Below, piece by piece: positions 1 through 11,441 of a stretch of 64,000 nucleotides of DNA. Position numbers and translations under genes: made by a program. How positions within the stretch are numbered: the first letter of the stretch is position 1; each line of letters begins with the position of its first letter. Origin of the DNA: Amyloporia xantha (lineage: Eukaryota; Basidiomycota; Agaricomycetes; Polyporales; Adustoporiaceae); contig JAYKKR010000012.1 of assembly GCA_036971615.1 (NCBI GenBank), positions 744,001 through 808,000 of the forward strand, in the 5' to 3' direction. The notes below the pieces were generated by a model that worked only from the letters and a program-made list of their open reading frames with translations, ran no database searches and was not told where the DNA came from.

Positions 1-2
1 GA

Positions 3-1001
3 AGGGGCGCGGGAAGAGGGAGAGGCGGACATGTGGGTGGGAATGCGGGAACTGCAACAATTAACGGTGCACATGCGTCTCCACCGCCAGCCGTCTCTGC
101 AACTGCACCAGCTGTGATTGCGCCCACACCGATGCCCGCGGTTGCTCCCGTGATATCAGCCACTGCATCTGGGTCGAGCGTCGCGTCTCAAGCACGCCCT
201 GGCTTTGTGCCGCCCGAAAGGCCACAATCACCCACGCTGTGCAAATTTGGGCTCAAGTGTACGAATCCGGTGTGCAGATACTCGCATCCATCGCCGGTAG
301 CAACCGCGGAGAGCGGAGTGGTGCTGAGCAACGAGGCATGCGAGAATGGAAAGAACTGCAAGGATAAAGATTGTATAAAGGCACATGTCAGTCCTGCGGT
401 CTTGAATCCTAACGGTGAGCTACTTGGTCGCTCTGGCGTTCTCTACGGGTTGCAGGAACTGACATGTCTTTTCGTTTCAGCGGCAGAACATTTAAAACCG
501 AGCACCTACACACCTCCGGCTGCGCCTGTCGTTCACTCACACCCCCATCCACATGCGCATCCTCAATCTCAGACGCCCTGCCGGTTTGGTGCCTCCTGCA
601 CCCGGCCAAATTGCACTTACGCCCACCCTCCTCGCCCTTCGAACACTACGTCCACTACCCCTTGCCGCTTTGGAGCCGCATGTACAAAGGCAACGTGCCC
701 GTTCCAGCACCCTGAGGGACGTGTGCTTCCTACGACCTTCCACCGCGGCCTATCCGGCAGCGCGCCCATGGTCAGCGTGCCGACACCCGAGACGGGCTCG
801 ATGGGTGGACAAAGCCAACACCGCAGTATGACGTTTAACAAGGCCGGTGCTAACACGAGCGCTGCGGAACTAGAGAAGAAGGTGAAGGAGATGGAAGAAA
901 AGAAGAACGAGGCGGAGAAGGCTGTCGCGCAGGCAGAGAAAGCGGCGGCGGGGGCGGGCAAGAAGGACGACGCGTCGAAGCCGGTTGCGATCAGTGCATG
1001 A
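3..1001 (+). CDS. Nab2-like CCCH zinc-finger poly(A) RNA-binding protein, C-terminal part
   Basis: The reading frame is open to the left edge, where it reads as RG/RGG repeats, so the start lies outside the window. Visible CCCH fingers include CKFGLKCTNPVCRYSH, CRFGASCTRPNCTYAH and CRFGAACTKATCPFQH, plus a weaker CENGKNCKDKDCIKAH. This tandem spacing, preceded by an RGG stretch and Ala/Pro linker, is the arrangement of Nab2/ZC3H14 nuclear poly(A)-binding proteins, which act in mRNA export and poly(A)-length control. The C-terminus is a Lys/Glu-rich coiled coil. A 66-nt intron is likely at 415-480 (GTGAGC donor, CTGAC branch point, TTTCAG acceptor). It is a multiple of three with no stop, so an unspliced reading also stays open. 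TGA follows at about 999. The family call is firm; orthology to Nab2 is inferred. Confidence 0.85.
   Translation, partial: RGAGRGRGGHVGGNAGTATINGAHASPPPAVSATAPAVIAPTPMPAVAPVISATASGSSVASQARPGFVPPERPQSPTLCKFGLKCTNPVCRYSHPSPVATAESGVVLSNEACENGKNCKDKDCIKAHVSPAVLNPNGELLGRSGVLYGLQELTCLFVSAAEHLKPSTYTPPAAPVVHSHPHPHAHPQSQTPCRFGASCTRPNCTYAHPPRPSNTTSTTPCRFGAACTKATCPFQHPEGRVLPTTFHRGLSGSAPMVSVPTPETGSMGGQSQHRSMTFNKAGANTSAAELEKKVKEMEEKKNEAEKAVAQAEKAAAGAGKKDDASKPVAISA
415..480 (+). other. In-frame intron of the Nab2-like gene
   Basis: GTGAGC...CTGAC...TTTCAG. Its length is 66 nt and it contains no stop in frame, so intron retention would only add 22 residues between the N-P-N and A-A-E-H-L segments. Confidence 0.75.
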
Positions 1002-4000
1002 AGAGCCGCGTTTTGTCCCCTTATCAGTATAGTTGGTCCGTGCCCGGCAGCTGTACAGATTTTGAAATCACTCGGCGCGGACGAATGTTAGATATTTGTA
1101 TCGTGTCACTTTCCTGATGCTCTGTTTTTTTCTACTTACTATTACAATCCTGGTGCTTTTTTCTCCATAGTGTACTTACTTATTACGATAGCTACAAAGT
1201 GGGCTACGTACGGGAGTTGTGGCACTAATTGACACAAGTCTGGTTGATCATCCGCACAAAGATGCGGATGGGTCACTTCTCCCATCACTGCGTTTTGCGT
1301 GTGCGTGTACTTGCAACTCTAGTCGCTTGAGCTGGTGCGATAATGCAGCAAATGTAGTGAGTGGCCAAACCCGATTCTCGAGTTCTATAGTCGACGATCT
1401 AATCGCACTGTTCTTCGTACATAGGTCACGTCTTCTGCTCCAATAGCACATTCATATCTTCCATGAAACGAGATTCAACTTAAGGGTGATCGACCTTATA
1501 TTGTGTTGAGACAAACTACTTCGTCTGTTCAGAGCTCACATTCTAGGGCATATTCTTCCGAGCAGTGCATTCAAATGCATACTGTCTGTGTGTTCCAAGT
1601 GCCAAGTACTAGGGTGTGCTCAAGCTTTGGGGGAATTGTGTACAATGAATGCTGATCGGGATGGCCGCTTCAGGTTTCGTGCAACAGTGAGCAGCCAGAG
1701 TTGTACTATGTCCAGAGACTACATTGGCTTACTGTAGTTTTGACTCGTCGAACTCATGTCAATGTTCCATTGGCAGGATGCGGGCAGTACGGCGCGATGC
1801 AGCGCAAACGAGTCGTTCAAATCTACAGAATAAGACCATAAAACCCGGGACTACGATCTTTTCTACCAATACGGAGAGCAAAATCAAACGTTTCAGACAA
1901 TCGACTACGGCATCTTGCCTCCAATCATATGTGTCACACTGGCTAGGCGACATCCGTCAGACTCAGCGTTGTCTTCCCGATGTACGACGTCTGGTATTTC
2001 AGGCACTTTAGAGGAAGGATATTCATGTACGTGCTGATTTCGATTCACTTCGGTTATTATTTTCATCGATGTTGAATCCCTACATTTTGTCCTTTCGGCA
2101 CTTGCCCAAGAAGTTCAGTCTTCGGATACATGAAGTGTCGTCCTCGTGGCCTGACACTCTTAATTTTTCTCGCCGACCCTTGCAATTGATCTTCCTCGAC
2201 ACCATGTAAATTCGTTATCAGTCAAGTGAAAAACAAAATTCTCCTATTTTCGGCGATTTGTCTCCAGAGGCTAGCTACTCATTGTGTAGGTACTATCTCT
2301 CTTTTGTTATCCGCACGCTTGTCTGTTGGAAGTGCTGAAGATTTCCAGGGATTCTTCCGTGGACCGAATGCTCACGCAAGTAGCTTGTCAATGTATTCCC
2401 GAGGTCCTGTGCGGCGGTACCGTGGAGAGGTGATAGCGTGAATCATACACCAGATCGAGGTATGCCACAGATTACTGACAATTTGCTGTCGCTACACATT
2501 TTCATCCAAGTGTGAGCTCACTGATCTGTGACCTGCACGGGCACCCGTCAACGAACATTTTCACGAAGATGGAAATAGCAAAAAATATACCCTCTCCCTG
2601 TCCTCAACATCTACCTAACTTTCTCTGTTTGCAATTTGCCTTGATGTCTCCAGTTGTTGTTCGATGGGTGTTTCGATACTGAATCCGCTTTAACACATCC
2701 AGTCCAAGCTGCCCCATACACTTTCCATTCAATGGCTTGTGATTCTGTGTTGTCCTGAACAGGTTCCGATCCTCGAGGGCTTCCCTTTCTCTCTTTCAAG
2801 TCGCATGATACTCGAAGTCAGTCAGCAGCATTATGAAACAGGAGCAGGGGTCATACCTGCAGTATGCCCTCGAAGAATTTGGCAGCTTCTCAATTGGAAA
2901 TGCACAACACTTTCGTTTCGCCTGGCGCGGTTGATGATGCGTATGCTAGGACGCGCGGAGCAACCTGGGGGGCGTAGTAGAAACCGTCCATTAGACCTGC
3001 TTATCCGAGTAAGCCCATTCAAGAGTTGCATCCATTTTGAGTCGTTGAAGTTCAAGCGATGCCTTGGCTCGGGAAAGTGGCAGTCCGGTATCACCAATGC
3101 AAGACGACAGAAGAATGAGGGTGTGAGATGGCTTAGTGGACGGCATGTCCGTTGAGTCGCTGCTTTTATACGCATTCTGGACAATGCGCTACAATGAGCT
3201 ACTGGTTTTCACTGGGCATGAGCTGTACGTTGAAGGAGACAATGCACCGCGAGCCATTCGTCAACAGTGTGTTACTTCGATTGTCTGTGCCTAAGAAGTA
3301 GGCGAGACTTCTATTGTATACCGATGACGCTCCTCAGAGGGTAGGAGGCACGATCGATTGATAGCAAACGTTGTTTTATCCTTCTGCTGGTGTCAGTCTG
3401 AAGTAGTTTGGCAGACTGACAATCATGAAGAGCAAGAGCGTCCAGTCTATTCAAAGTCATCGGACGCCGTACTTGCTCCATCGACTTGCTCCATTGTGGC
3501 TGCCATACAGGCAACTTCAATGAGAGGTCGGACCGAGCATTCTTTCTCTATTTGAAGAACAGATCTCTCGCGGACGCGCGAGAGGGAGATGACGGCATTC
3601 ACTGTACCAATTGAGTCCTTCATTAAGTCGAACATTATCAGCACCTTCAAAGTACTGACCATCTCATAATATGTATTGCGATGTAGTAGTGACCTCACAT
3701 TATTTTCGACGTAATGTCTGAGGCAGTTCAAGTTTGACCTTCTCGGGTGGTGAAACCGACGTGTGCACTGAATTTATATTTCTTATTAACAACAAAGAAG
3801 TACGGCGAGTGTCTCAGTCCATTGGGACTTATGCCCCATTACTTTGGCATATTGCTGGTGATAGTAGGTATCTCCATCGAATCTATAGTGGGCTTCCTGT
3901 CGAGTAAGGACAGCGTCGTTCAGTATAGCGGACCATGCGATTCCAAGCATATCATTATGGTGAGTCATGCACACCTTGATTTATATCGCGTAGTATCCAG

Positions 4001-4062
4001 CTGGATTATTCCTGTTGATAATTGGAACTCCAGTTGAACTCCAGGGATCAGAAGACACTGTG
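1002..4062. other. Gene-poor intergenic region
   Basis: About 3 kb with only short unrelated reading frames (the longest about 138 codons) and no protein family or RNA gene I can recognise. The base composition is mixed, with AT-rich stretches. The first 150 bases hold the 3' UTR of the zinc-finger gene. Confidence 0.6.
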
Positions 4063-4285
4063 GCATCAGCAAAATCAAACATTTGTATTGTTTACCTTTT
4101 TCTCCTTATTTGGACTTGATGTCTTGTGTAAGGAAAATAAGACAATCTATAATGCGAGCGTGTCTTGCCCCAATGCGATCGACACTCTTTCTGAGTCCTT
4201 TGATGCCTTAGTTTCCTTTTCTGGTAAAATAAGACGCAACAAGACAAAAAAGGAAAATAATAAAACACGTTGATTTTGCTGATGC
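4063..4285. mobile_element. MITE-like element with terminal inverted repeats
   Basis: The left end GCATCAGCAAAATCAA is matched perfectly by the inverted right end (16/16). Similarity continues imperfectly for about 20 further bases into T-rich and A-rich flanks. The interior is AT-rich and has no coding potential. I see no convincing target-site duplication. The size and structure suit a non-autonomous DNA transposon. Confidence 0.6.
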
Positions 4286-4635
4286 GCTAAAATTCGTTTA
4301 TACGTCTTCAGTCTCTTGTCAGATGCGATTCGCTTGACAGGTGACATGGCATATGCATATTGTTTTCTCGCCGAATAGACAACAGAATTGACCTTGTCAT
4401 CGTCCGCGTACTTTCCACAGTGTTCAAAGCGAGACAAGGTTCAACACGCCTTGGGTCGACAATCAATGATTTGGGCGCTTGCTCCATGTGGATCGATCGG
4501 GCTGCCTTGTTCCGGATTAGGCGTTCCCTTTACTCCCTCATCGAGCACGCTGCCAGGGAAGGATATTCATTTGTACTCCTTGTAGTATGATGCGACGAGC
4601 AGAATCCAGGACGTCGCTATACGAAGAAGGACAGG

Positions 4636-4643
4636 TATATAAG
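4636..4643 (+). promoter_or_regulatory. TATA box (TATATAAG)
   Basis: It lies about 210 bp upstream of the ATG of the small secreted protein at 4854 and is the only good TATA motif in the preceding kilobase. Confidence 0.55.
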
Positions 4644-4853
4644 ATGGGAGCGAAGATGGGATATCCGCACGCCGCTCGTTGACCGACCTCGTCCCGCCTC
4701 ACAACCCTACATACACCGCCAATCCTATACTGCCATAACTTGACCCATCAGGCAGACCTCAATATACCGCACTTGATCTTATATCAACCAATCCAGAATC
4801 ACGACGTGTATTGCTCTACAATTCTCTCAAACAGTTCAACAATTTCGCGAAAT

Positions 4854-5277
4854 ATGTTTCCTCGTGTCTTCCAGACCATCACGCTCCTTTTGATCTCTGC
4901 ATCTTTAGGTATTTCCAAGTTAATGGCCCTTTTCATCGTCTGCTATACTAACTCTGTGCTCGCCTCAGTCCTCTCATCGCCCGCCCCCGCACCAATTCCT
5001 GACTCAAATATTGCGCATGTGATCGCTGTTAACAAAAATGTGGGATGCTCAGGCCCCCAAGGTTGTGTTGCTGTCAGTGGTATTCATTTGGCGGCTGCTG
5101 CAACACCCACTTACACGCTGCATTATGCACATACAGGCTCAACCGAATGGCACGCAAGACGTGGCTGCGATTTTCGCCAAATCGGGGGCACTTTCATCCA
5201 CTCCATCAGGAGCGACGAGCGCGCTGGCCGCTGCCGTCGCAGTGGCCGGTGGTCTATCTGTTGCCGCTCTTCTATGA
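4854..5277 (+). CDS. Small secreted protein with GPI-anchor-like C-terminus
   Basis: Three-exon model: 4854-4908, 4969-5072 and 5137-5277. Intron 1 (4909-4968) has a perfect TACTAAC branch point. Intron 2 (5073-5136) runs from GTCAGT to TACAG. The product is about 100 residues long. It has an N-terminal signal peptide (MFPRVFQTITLLLISAS), a short Pro/Ala-rich mature start, and a C-terminal Ser/Gly/Ala stretch followed by a hydrophobic tail (AVAVAGGLSVAALL) ending at the stop. This is the pattern of GPI-anchored cell-wall or surface proteins. It has few cysteines and I recognise no domain. The TATA box at 4636 fits. The splice choice rests on signal peptide and tail sharing one frame only after intron removal, so the model is plausible but not proven. 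Confidence 0.6.
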
Positions 5278-5450
5278 TCACGACAGCCAAGGGGTTTTCC
5301 TTCAGGAGTTTAATGGGACGGACAGTTGTGATTTATGATTTTATTCTATGTATCATGTTAGCAGTCACTTGACATTGTAGCCTACGCATTGTTGCACCCC
5401 AGAATTGATGCATGACCAGACTTACTCGGGCAACCGGATTGAGACTGCGC

Positions 5451-7214
5451 TCATAAACCAGCAAGAAACCCTTCCTCGCCTTCTATACCGACGACATGCC
5501 CTCCACCCTCGATTTCCATACACCCGATATCGTCTCTACCTTCCTCTTTCAAGAATCCGTCGATTTCACGTACAGGCTTCCCCTCTCGGAACGGTACAAC
5601 CATATCCTCACCCACCGCCCTTAGCCACTCCACAATGGGTTTCGTGACCCACCTCCGCACCGCAAATCGGCCATGCGGGGCGGACTCAAACCAGCCCAGG
5701 TGTCCGCCCTTCTTTGTGACCGCAATGACAACCCATCCATTGCCGCCGACATCTAGAGGGGACTCTGCCTGCACGATAGGGTCGTCCGAGGCGTTGATCG
5801 CGAGGAACGGCACGCGGATGCCCGGTAGGCTGTTGTGCGACGACGCCCACTCGTAGTAATGCATCGCACTCGGCAGCGGGAAGGGCGGCGAGGAGCCGCC
5901 GATGAGGCGTGTCATGTGCTGGTCGAACATCCGGATGGGAGGCTTCTTGAGCGCGAGTGTGGGCCCGACAGCACGACTGACAGGATGTTCGGTGAAGCTG
6001 AGGAGGCTGGATGCGTGCTTACGGATGATGTTCTGCAGGTTGCTGCCCATGCCTGCGGAGTAGACGTTGCGGTAGAACCATTTGCTCTCTAGTCTGATTA
6101 GAGTACATTGTTTAAACCAAGACACACACAGGGTCAAAGAAAGGCTCACAGATGGTTACTCGTTACCAGATCCCACGGCTGATTGCGGTGTATCAGTTCT
6201 CGGTCAGTCAGAGCATCTTACAATCCGCTTTGTTCATCAACGTACGCAGGCGAGTGCACATCCAGCAATCATACGGCTATTTTCCCCCTCTTCAGACAAA
6301 TAGCGAGTCAAGACGTTTGCCCCGAGCGAAAATCCTACGCCAATCAGAGGTGCCCGTGGATACCGCTTTCTAATGTAGTACACGGCTACTCGAATATCGT
6401 CTGTGTGTCCTGCAGAATAAAGCTGAGGGCTTGTGAGCGGTATGCCGGCACCTGGAGGGCATCATACGCGTCACAATTTGCGAGCGTCGAAGACATAGAA
6501 TTGACCGCTTACAGCCACGGAAATTCACAACCACTCCTCGGTAGCCGAGACCACCGTCTTCGACTGGAGTGCAGGCAGGGGCCAGGACGCCTCGTACATA
6601 AGACTCATGTGAACCTACAACATATATCACTGAGCATTGGATTGCATTGGATTTCAAGTTGCAGGGCCTACCGCCAGTCAGTCCGTGTAAGATTACGACG
6701 ATCGGTCTATCATCCGGTATCGTCTGCTCAGCTTTAGGTGGCGTGAAGTCTAATCCTCTAAGCAATTTGTTGGCGAAAAGAACATTTTGACATCAATAAT
6801 GATCTCACATCGTTCCTCCGTCGACCGTTCGGAGAAGTGTTCTACGAGATAAACGATTAAGGCACAGAAGTGAAACACCGGAGACCAAACTGACCTATCG
6901 TATTCTACCTTGTCTATCTTGGAAAAATCGGCAAATACGCAGTATGCTACCTGGAGATGGCCACTATGGATAGCTCAATACACGTCGCAGTCACAACATG
7001 AAATGGGCGCAGACCTAAACAACCACCACGCTGGAACGAACTTGGTGAGGATGCTAGGGCACCGGGATTCCAGGAATGTCCGCAACGATTCATAGCCGTC
7101 AGTCCCCTTCGAGCCGGGCGAGCTGCTTACGCGGATACTTGCAGGCGAAGGGGCATAATGAAGCGTAGGCACGAATGACGCGGCAGAAGCAATCAGACTG
7201 ATCAGCAAGCCCAT
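5451..7214 (-). CDS. Alpha/beta hydrolase A (YMR210w/EHT1-type, AB-hydrolase 1/3 family)
   Basis: A multi-exon gene read from 7214 down to 5451. Segments in order are: N-terminus with L-H-Y and a PGSKG motif; WWLFR followed by GHLQ; DGGT.GLDFTPP; the oxyanion strand VVILHGLTGG; GSHESYVRGV; VVVNFRGC; the nucleophile elbow GVGFSLGAN; the acid loop INASDDPIV; and the catalytic histidine in KKGGHLGWFE. A Ser-Asp-His triad is therefore present. Family members in yeast make or hydrolyse medium-chain acyl esters, and animal ABHD1/3 act on lipids. The introns are short (about 50-60 nt). The N-terminus lacks the membrane-spanning stretch seen in the paralogue at 21458, so an upstream exon may be missing. 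It is closely related to hydrolase B but in the opposite orientation. Confidence 0.85.
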
Positions 7215-7532
7215 GGTTTATAGACAAGCGTCTCAGAGTGACACGACTGAAGATGAGAGACGTGGGTACCGGTCGAGGCAGCGCGCACAATATGTCAGAC
7301 TACATGTGGTTTAGATAGCCATTTGCATGATCAGAATCTGAAAGCACTGGAAGCGCTCCGCAAGTGATGGTGATATTGACATTTATCACATGCCTGAGGC
7401 CAAATTAGTTTAGAGCAAAACTCAGCTTATAAAATCCGCACTCGGAGGAGGGAAGCATTCGCAGACGGCAGACCTCATTGCGAGTGGGGTATCTTCGACA
7501 TTCAATAAGTAAGAAGAAAGTCAGAAAGAACG

Positions 7533-7676
7533 GCGATCACACGGCAAGGGCGAACAGGCTTGAATTGCCTACCTACGGTTTTTGGGGCGCGTTTTGAAGC
7601 AGACCTTCATAGCGACCGTCCCTCCCTCACTCTCAAAGGGCGCTATTTTAGGTCTGCCTATGGGAGACAAAGAAAG
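7533..7676 (+). repeat. Dispersed non-coding repeat, copy 1
   Basis: Shares CGGCAAGGGCGAACA, a perfect 20-mer at 7587-7606 (GCGCGTTTTGAAGCAGACCT), an ACCGTCC-TCCCTC block and TCTGCCTA-GGGAGACAA with an inverted copy at about 43365-43510. It is a sequence family, not a gene. Confidence 0.65.
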
Positions 7677-7865
7677 AACAGCTAGTGAATAGCTGCGTAG
7701 CAAGCAGCGTGACAAGACATCACATCACACGACGCGTTAGTCACACGGCAAAGTCACACCTCTCAATATTAATCAACGACCTCCGTCCAGTGCTGGTCGA
7801 CTGTCTGCAGCTCTACGAGTTCTCTCTCTTTTTCAGCTGACCACATGATGGGTTGCTGAGCATGC

Positions 7866-7889
7866 GGGGCTCATAACCTATTGACTACA
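7866..7889 (-). repeat. Relic of copia-type LTR/primer-binding-site junction, copy 1
   Basis: GGGGCTCATAACCT is identical to the primer-binding-site side of the copia-like element at 61305-61317 and complementary in layout to the initiator tRNA-Met anticodon region. It is followed by TATTGACTACAACAAGC, which aligns with the second copy 494 bp downstream. Confidence 0.4.
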
Positions 7890-8359
7890 ACAAGCTATAA
7901 TCCCCGCCTGCAGGCCATCTACATGTTATCGTGGAACAGTCGGCGTGGAAGTCGTTGGTAAGAATTCTATCACAGGCATACGAGTACAAGTTGTGGATAA
8001 CCAGGAGGCAGCTAGAGGTATGTTACGAGATTTAGAGTTGCTCCTCTAGCAAGCCCGCTACTCTATCTTGCATATAATGACATTTGAATCTGGTCACAAA
8101 GATGTGAAACCCTATGCCGTCTATTGGCTTTGACCATGGCCATTGTGTTCTGATAAGTGTACGCCAGCTCAGTTTCACATTTGTGTGGTCAACAATAGCG
8201 AGAATGTGCAAAATCTGTAGTTGCATGGACTGACCATGGGGCGTCGAATCCCTACCATGATAGCCTTGTTCCATTTTCCGTGCGTTCCCTCATGGCGCAG
8301 GCTAGGGGTTTAAACGTTTACGACTGTACTGGATATGCGCCGCGGCGGTGTCAGCATCC

Positions 8360-8393
8360 GGGGCTCATAACCTGTTGAACGCGAACAGGTTAT
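8360..8393 (-). repeat. Relic of copia-type LTR/primer-binding-site junction, copy 2, with perfect hairpin
   Basis: GGGGCTCATAACCTGTT is followed by a 7-nt loop and AACAGGTTAT. This forms a perfect 10-bp inverted repeat (8367-8376 with 8384-8393), extendable to 13 bp with one bulge. The TGTTGAACG start resembles the LTR edge TGTTGAGCG at 59403. Confidence 0.4.
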
Positions 8394-9473
8394 AGCGTCG
8401 TATGCAGGTACCATCGATGGCATCGTTTCAGATTATTTTGCATTCTGCTCGTTGTGTACACTTTTAGGTGGTCTTAGGTCTAAACACCCGTAGTTGCACA
8501 TGTCATTCCTGAATGATTTTTACTGGTCTTGCTCCATTTTGGCCGACATCGAACTAGCCGTGACTGAGGCATAACTGACAACCTTATGTACAGGACTCTC
8601 GTCTATCGTCATGAAGTAAATTCATATCGTTGTACACATTCCCAGCGTCAACCCGCATCATTCGGCGCATGATATCTATACCCGACCTCGATGATGTCCC
8701 CTCAATTCGCCAGCAAGTCCTTCTGGCGTTTATCGAGACGTCTGACGTCCCAGGTACTTCGGGCTCGCCATTATTTCATAGAGAGTGGGTACGCTGCGGA
8801 CCGTCCATGGAACGGAAGCGTCGGAGGCGAAAGACCTGCCAGGTTGTTTGGGATGAAGGTTAAGTCATTGACCAGTCCGTCTTCGGAGAAGTGGTGGGTC
8901 GAAGCTGCCGTAATACATCGTTTGTTATTCTGCGTTATCAATGTACCGCATAAGCGAACTTACCCGCCGCCGATACAGCTAGAAGTATGAGCGCGGTGCT
9001 CGAGACCAGAACAGTGATGACAGCCATTGAACGAAGGGGAGCTTGAGACAGTCGGGATTCTGACTGGGAAGGCAAGCAATCTAGAGGTATGCAGATTGCT
9101 TTCGTGAGCCGTTCCAGTGACGAGAGCTGATGCCTTGGGATCCTCGCAACAGGACGGCGCATTTTAAGCATCCCACCACGATGCAAGCATGATGCAGTGC
9201 GGCTAGTGGTGTTCAGCAGGACAAAGACGAAGTCTCAGGTATTTTTCTTTTTGTCTTACCGTGCCTCGTTCGTTCGACTGCCGTGCTGTGCACGGGGCAG
9301 ACAAAGCAACCTGATAGCCGTTCTGTAGGATAGAGCCCAGCCCCAATTTCACCCGAAATCCCGCACGAGCCCGGTAAATGATTGGCTCCAGCCCCCAGAA
9401 AAATGGAATTCAATTTTACAGAACAGAAACAAAGGGTATAACGACGTATCCGAAAATATAATGTAGTTTGGCG

Positions 9474-11441
9474 TCAGACGCGATTATTGTGAGCCCCACG
9501 CAGACGTGAGCTTTGTCGTCGCTGTGAGGGAGCCTGTACAGACTGCGCTGCGCGCTCAGCACGAGTCGGAGCGCGGAACACAGGTGGACGGACAAGCTCG
9601 TCAGGAAGGACTCGGTTTGCTACGACGCCCGCATTCTGGGGTCCTGCAGCTGGTTCCTCCTCCATGTCGGAATCATCGGAAAGCATGATTCCCAACAAGA
9701 GTAGGACGCTCTCCGAGTCCTTAAGGTCTTCGTCCTCGTCCTCCGGAACGGGACTCATCATCCTGCCTTTGCCTTTGTCGACTTTGACGACACCATTTAC
9801 GCTAGGGCCGGCCTGGTCTTGGCCTGCCTTCCCGGTGCGAGATTTCTTCGTCTTCCTCACCTCCTCCACCTCTCCCGTTTGTTCACGATCCCTAGAGCGC
9901 TTGCCGTTGCCATTGACCTCGGCGGGTGGATTCATAACATTTGCCATTCGCTGCAGGATCGCAGGGTCAACTCGGGGTCTGAATCACATTTATCAGCTCC
10001 AACTTTCCAACAACGATGACAATGGTCCCGCTTACCGTTTCTGGGCTTTCTTTGAGCCCTTGCCGGCTTGACGCTCCTCCGTTTGACCCTCCGGCTGATC
10101 CTTCGGTTGGTTCTCCGTCTGCTTCCTTTGTCCACCCTTCTGACCTTTAGATCTTAGAAGCAGAACAATCAGCGAGCCAGCACTTCATCGAAAGAACCGC
10201 ACTCACTGTTCCAAAGGCGCCACGTAGTTCATCGACTCTTCATCTGAGGCCATTTCAAGAATATTGCCATCCTCGTCCTGCCTCGTTCGTATCGGACCAT
10301 CGTACATCTCCTCTTCCGACCAGTACGCACTCTTGTTTTGCCAGTACGTCAAGTACCGCACCGCCCGGATGCGCATCGCCTTCTCTGCGGCAATCTGCCG
10401 TCGCAGGGCCTTGATTTCACGCAGCTGCCTCTCCGCGCTTTTGCGCATTACCTGCGACTCGGCGTATCGAGCGCCGTTCTTCTCCGAGATCGCGCGCATC
10501 GACCGTACCGCACGCTTCAGGGCTGCATTGCTTGCGGGCTCTGGGTCGACGTCCGGGTCCGACTGGTAGGAGCGGTAGGAATATACTCCCGAAGACGCGG
10601 CTGACGGTGGACGAGCTGGCTCTGCTTCTGCCCCGTTAGGTTGTGCCTGAGCAGCTGCAGGCTGAGGCTCAGGACCCACTCCGACGCCACCCATTTCGTC
10701 GTCGGCCGCGTGCGTCTTGCCACCGAGCCATGCTCTGACAAGATCGACTCCAGGTCCTATCATACGGAAGACTACTTAGTAGCTGTGCTGCACGGCGGTA
10801 CCACCAACCACTCACCATTGACACGTATAATACGTCGAGCGGCTTGTTGCCCACTCGGACCGGCGACGGGCTCTGCACCGGGACCAGCGACAGGTGCAAC
10901 GCTAGGACCTGCGGCAGATGCTTGCTCGGGATTTGGAGTATGTCTGGTTTCGGCCGCTACAGCTGGCGCTGGTGCAAGAGGAGCGTAGAAGGCAACGCGT
11001 GGCACTGCTAATGGACTCGAATCCCTCGAATCCGGGGTGAATCGAGGTGACGGAATTGGCCTTCGCGGCGCGCCTGAAGCGCTTTCATATGGCATGCCAT
11101 TTGTAGGTTGTGGTGTCTTTAGAGTGAAGACTGCGTCAGGTGGGATTGCAGGACTCGGGTTGTGGCTTCTCTCCTTCCGGTCGGGACTCCTGGAGGGAGT
11201 GCGGCTGATCACTCTATGGTCAACAGCTGTTGTGGCGCGATTTGAAGTAAACGTACGGGACACCACTTGGATATAGCCTCAGAAGTCGTTTTATTATAAC
11301 TGTGCTCTTCAGAGTTGCGTTGATTTTGTTCGCCTATGGGATAATATAAGCCCAGTATGGAAAGAAGCAAACACCATGCCTCACCTTAGCCAATTTTTGG
11401 ATTTCGGCGCGTTTGAGAGCTCCAAGGGCGTTAGCGTCCAT
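9474..11441 (-). CDS. SAP-like family member 1 (divergent)
   Basis: Six exons on the minus strand: 11441-11385, 11333-11257, 11213-10816, 10756-10207, 10144-10036 and 9978-9474. Exon 1 is 57 nt and encodes MDANALGALKRAEIQKLAK. Exon 2 encodes a segment with KSTVIIKRLL and YPSGVP. Together these give the same SAP-like module and intron phases as the five relatives. The remainder differs. It has a long Pro/Ser/Ala-rich linker, then an Arg/Lys-rich coiled coil in exon 4 (AERQLREIKALRRQIAAEK, a Tyr/Trp-rich stretch, then acidic residues). Next come a Gln/Lys-rich basic stretch and a nuclear-looking tail with RKTKKSR and an acidic SDDSDMEEE run. It is probably a nuclear protein of unknown function. 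It precedes hydrolase A in the same orientation, mirroring member 5 and hydrolase B. Confidence 0.75.

Larger units (their letters stand above)
7215..9473. other. Repeat relics, no supportable gene
   Basis: Holds one copy of a dispersed repeat (about 7533-7676) and two relics resembling a copia LTR/primer-binding-site junction (7866 and 8360, annotated separately). Short reading frames up to 99 codons look random. Confidence 0.6.

Noticed and set aside
8630..8990. Two overlapping plus-strand frames of 77 and 99 codons
   Set aside because: No domain and no splice pattern; they lie in repeat-rich DNA.
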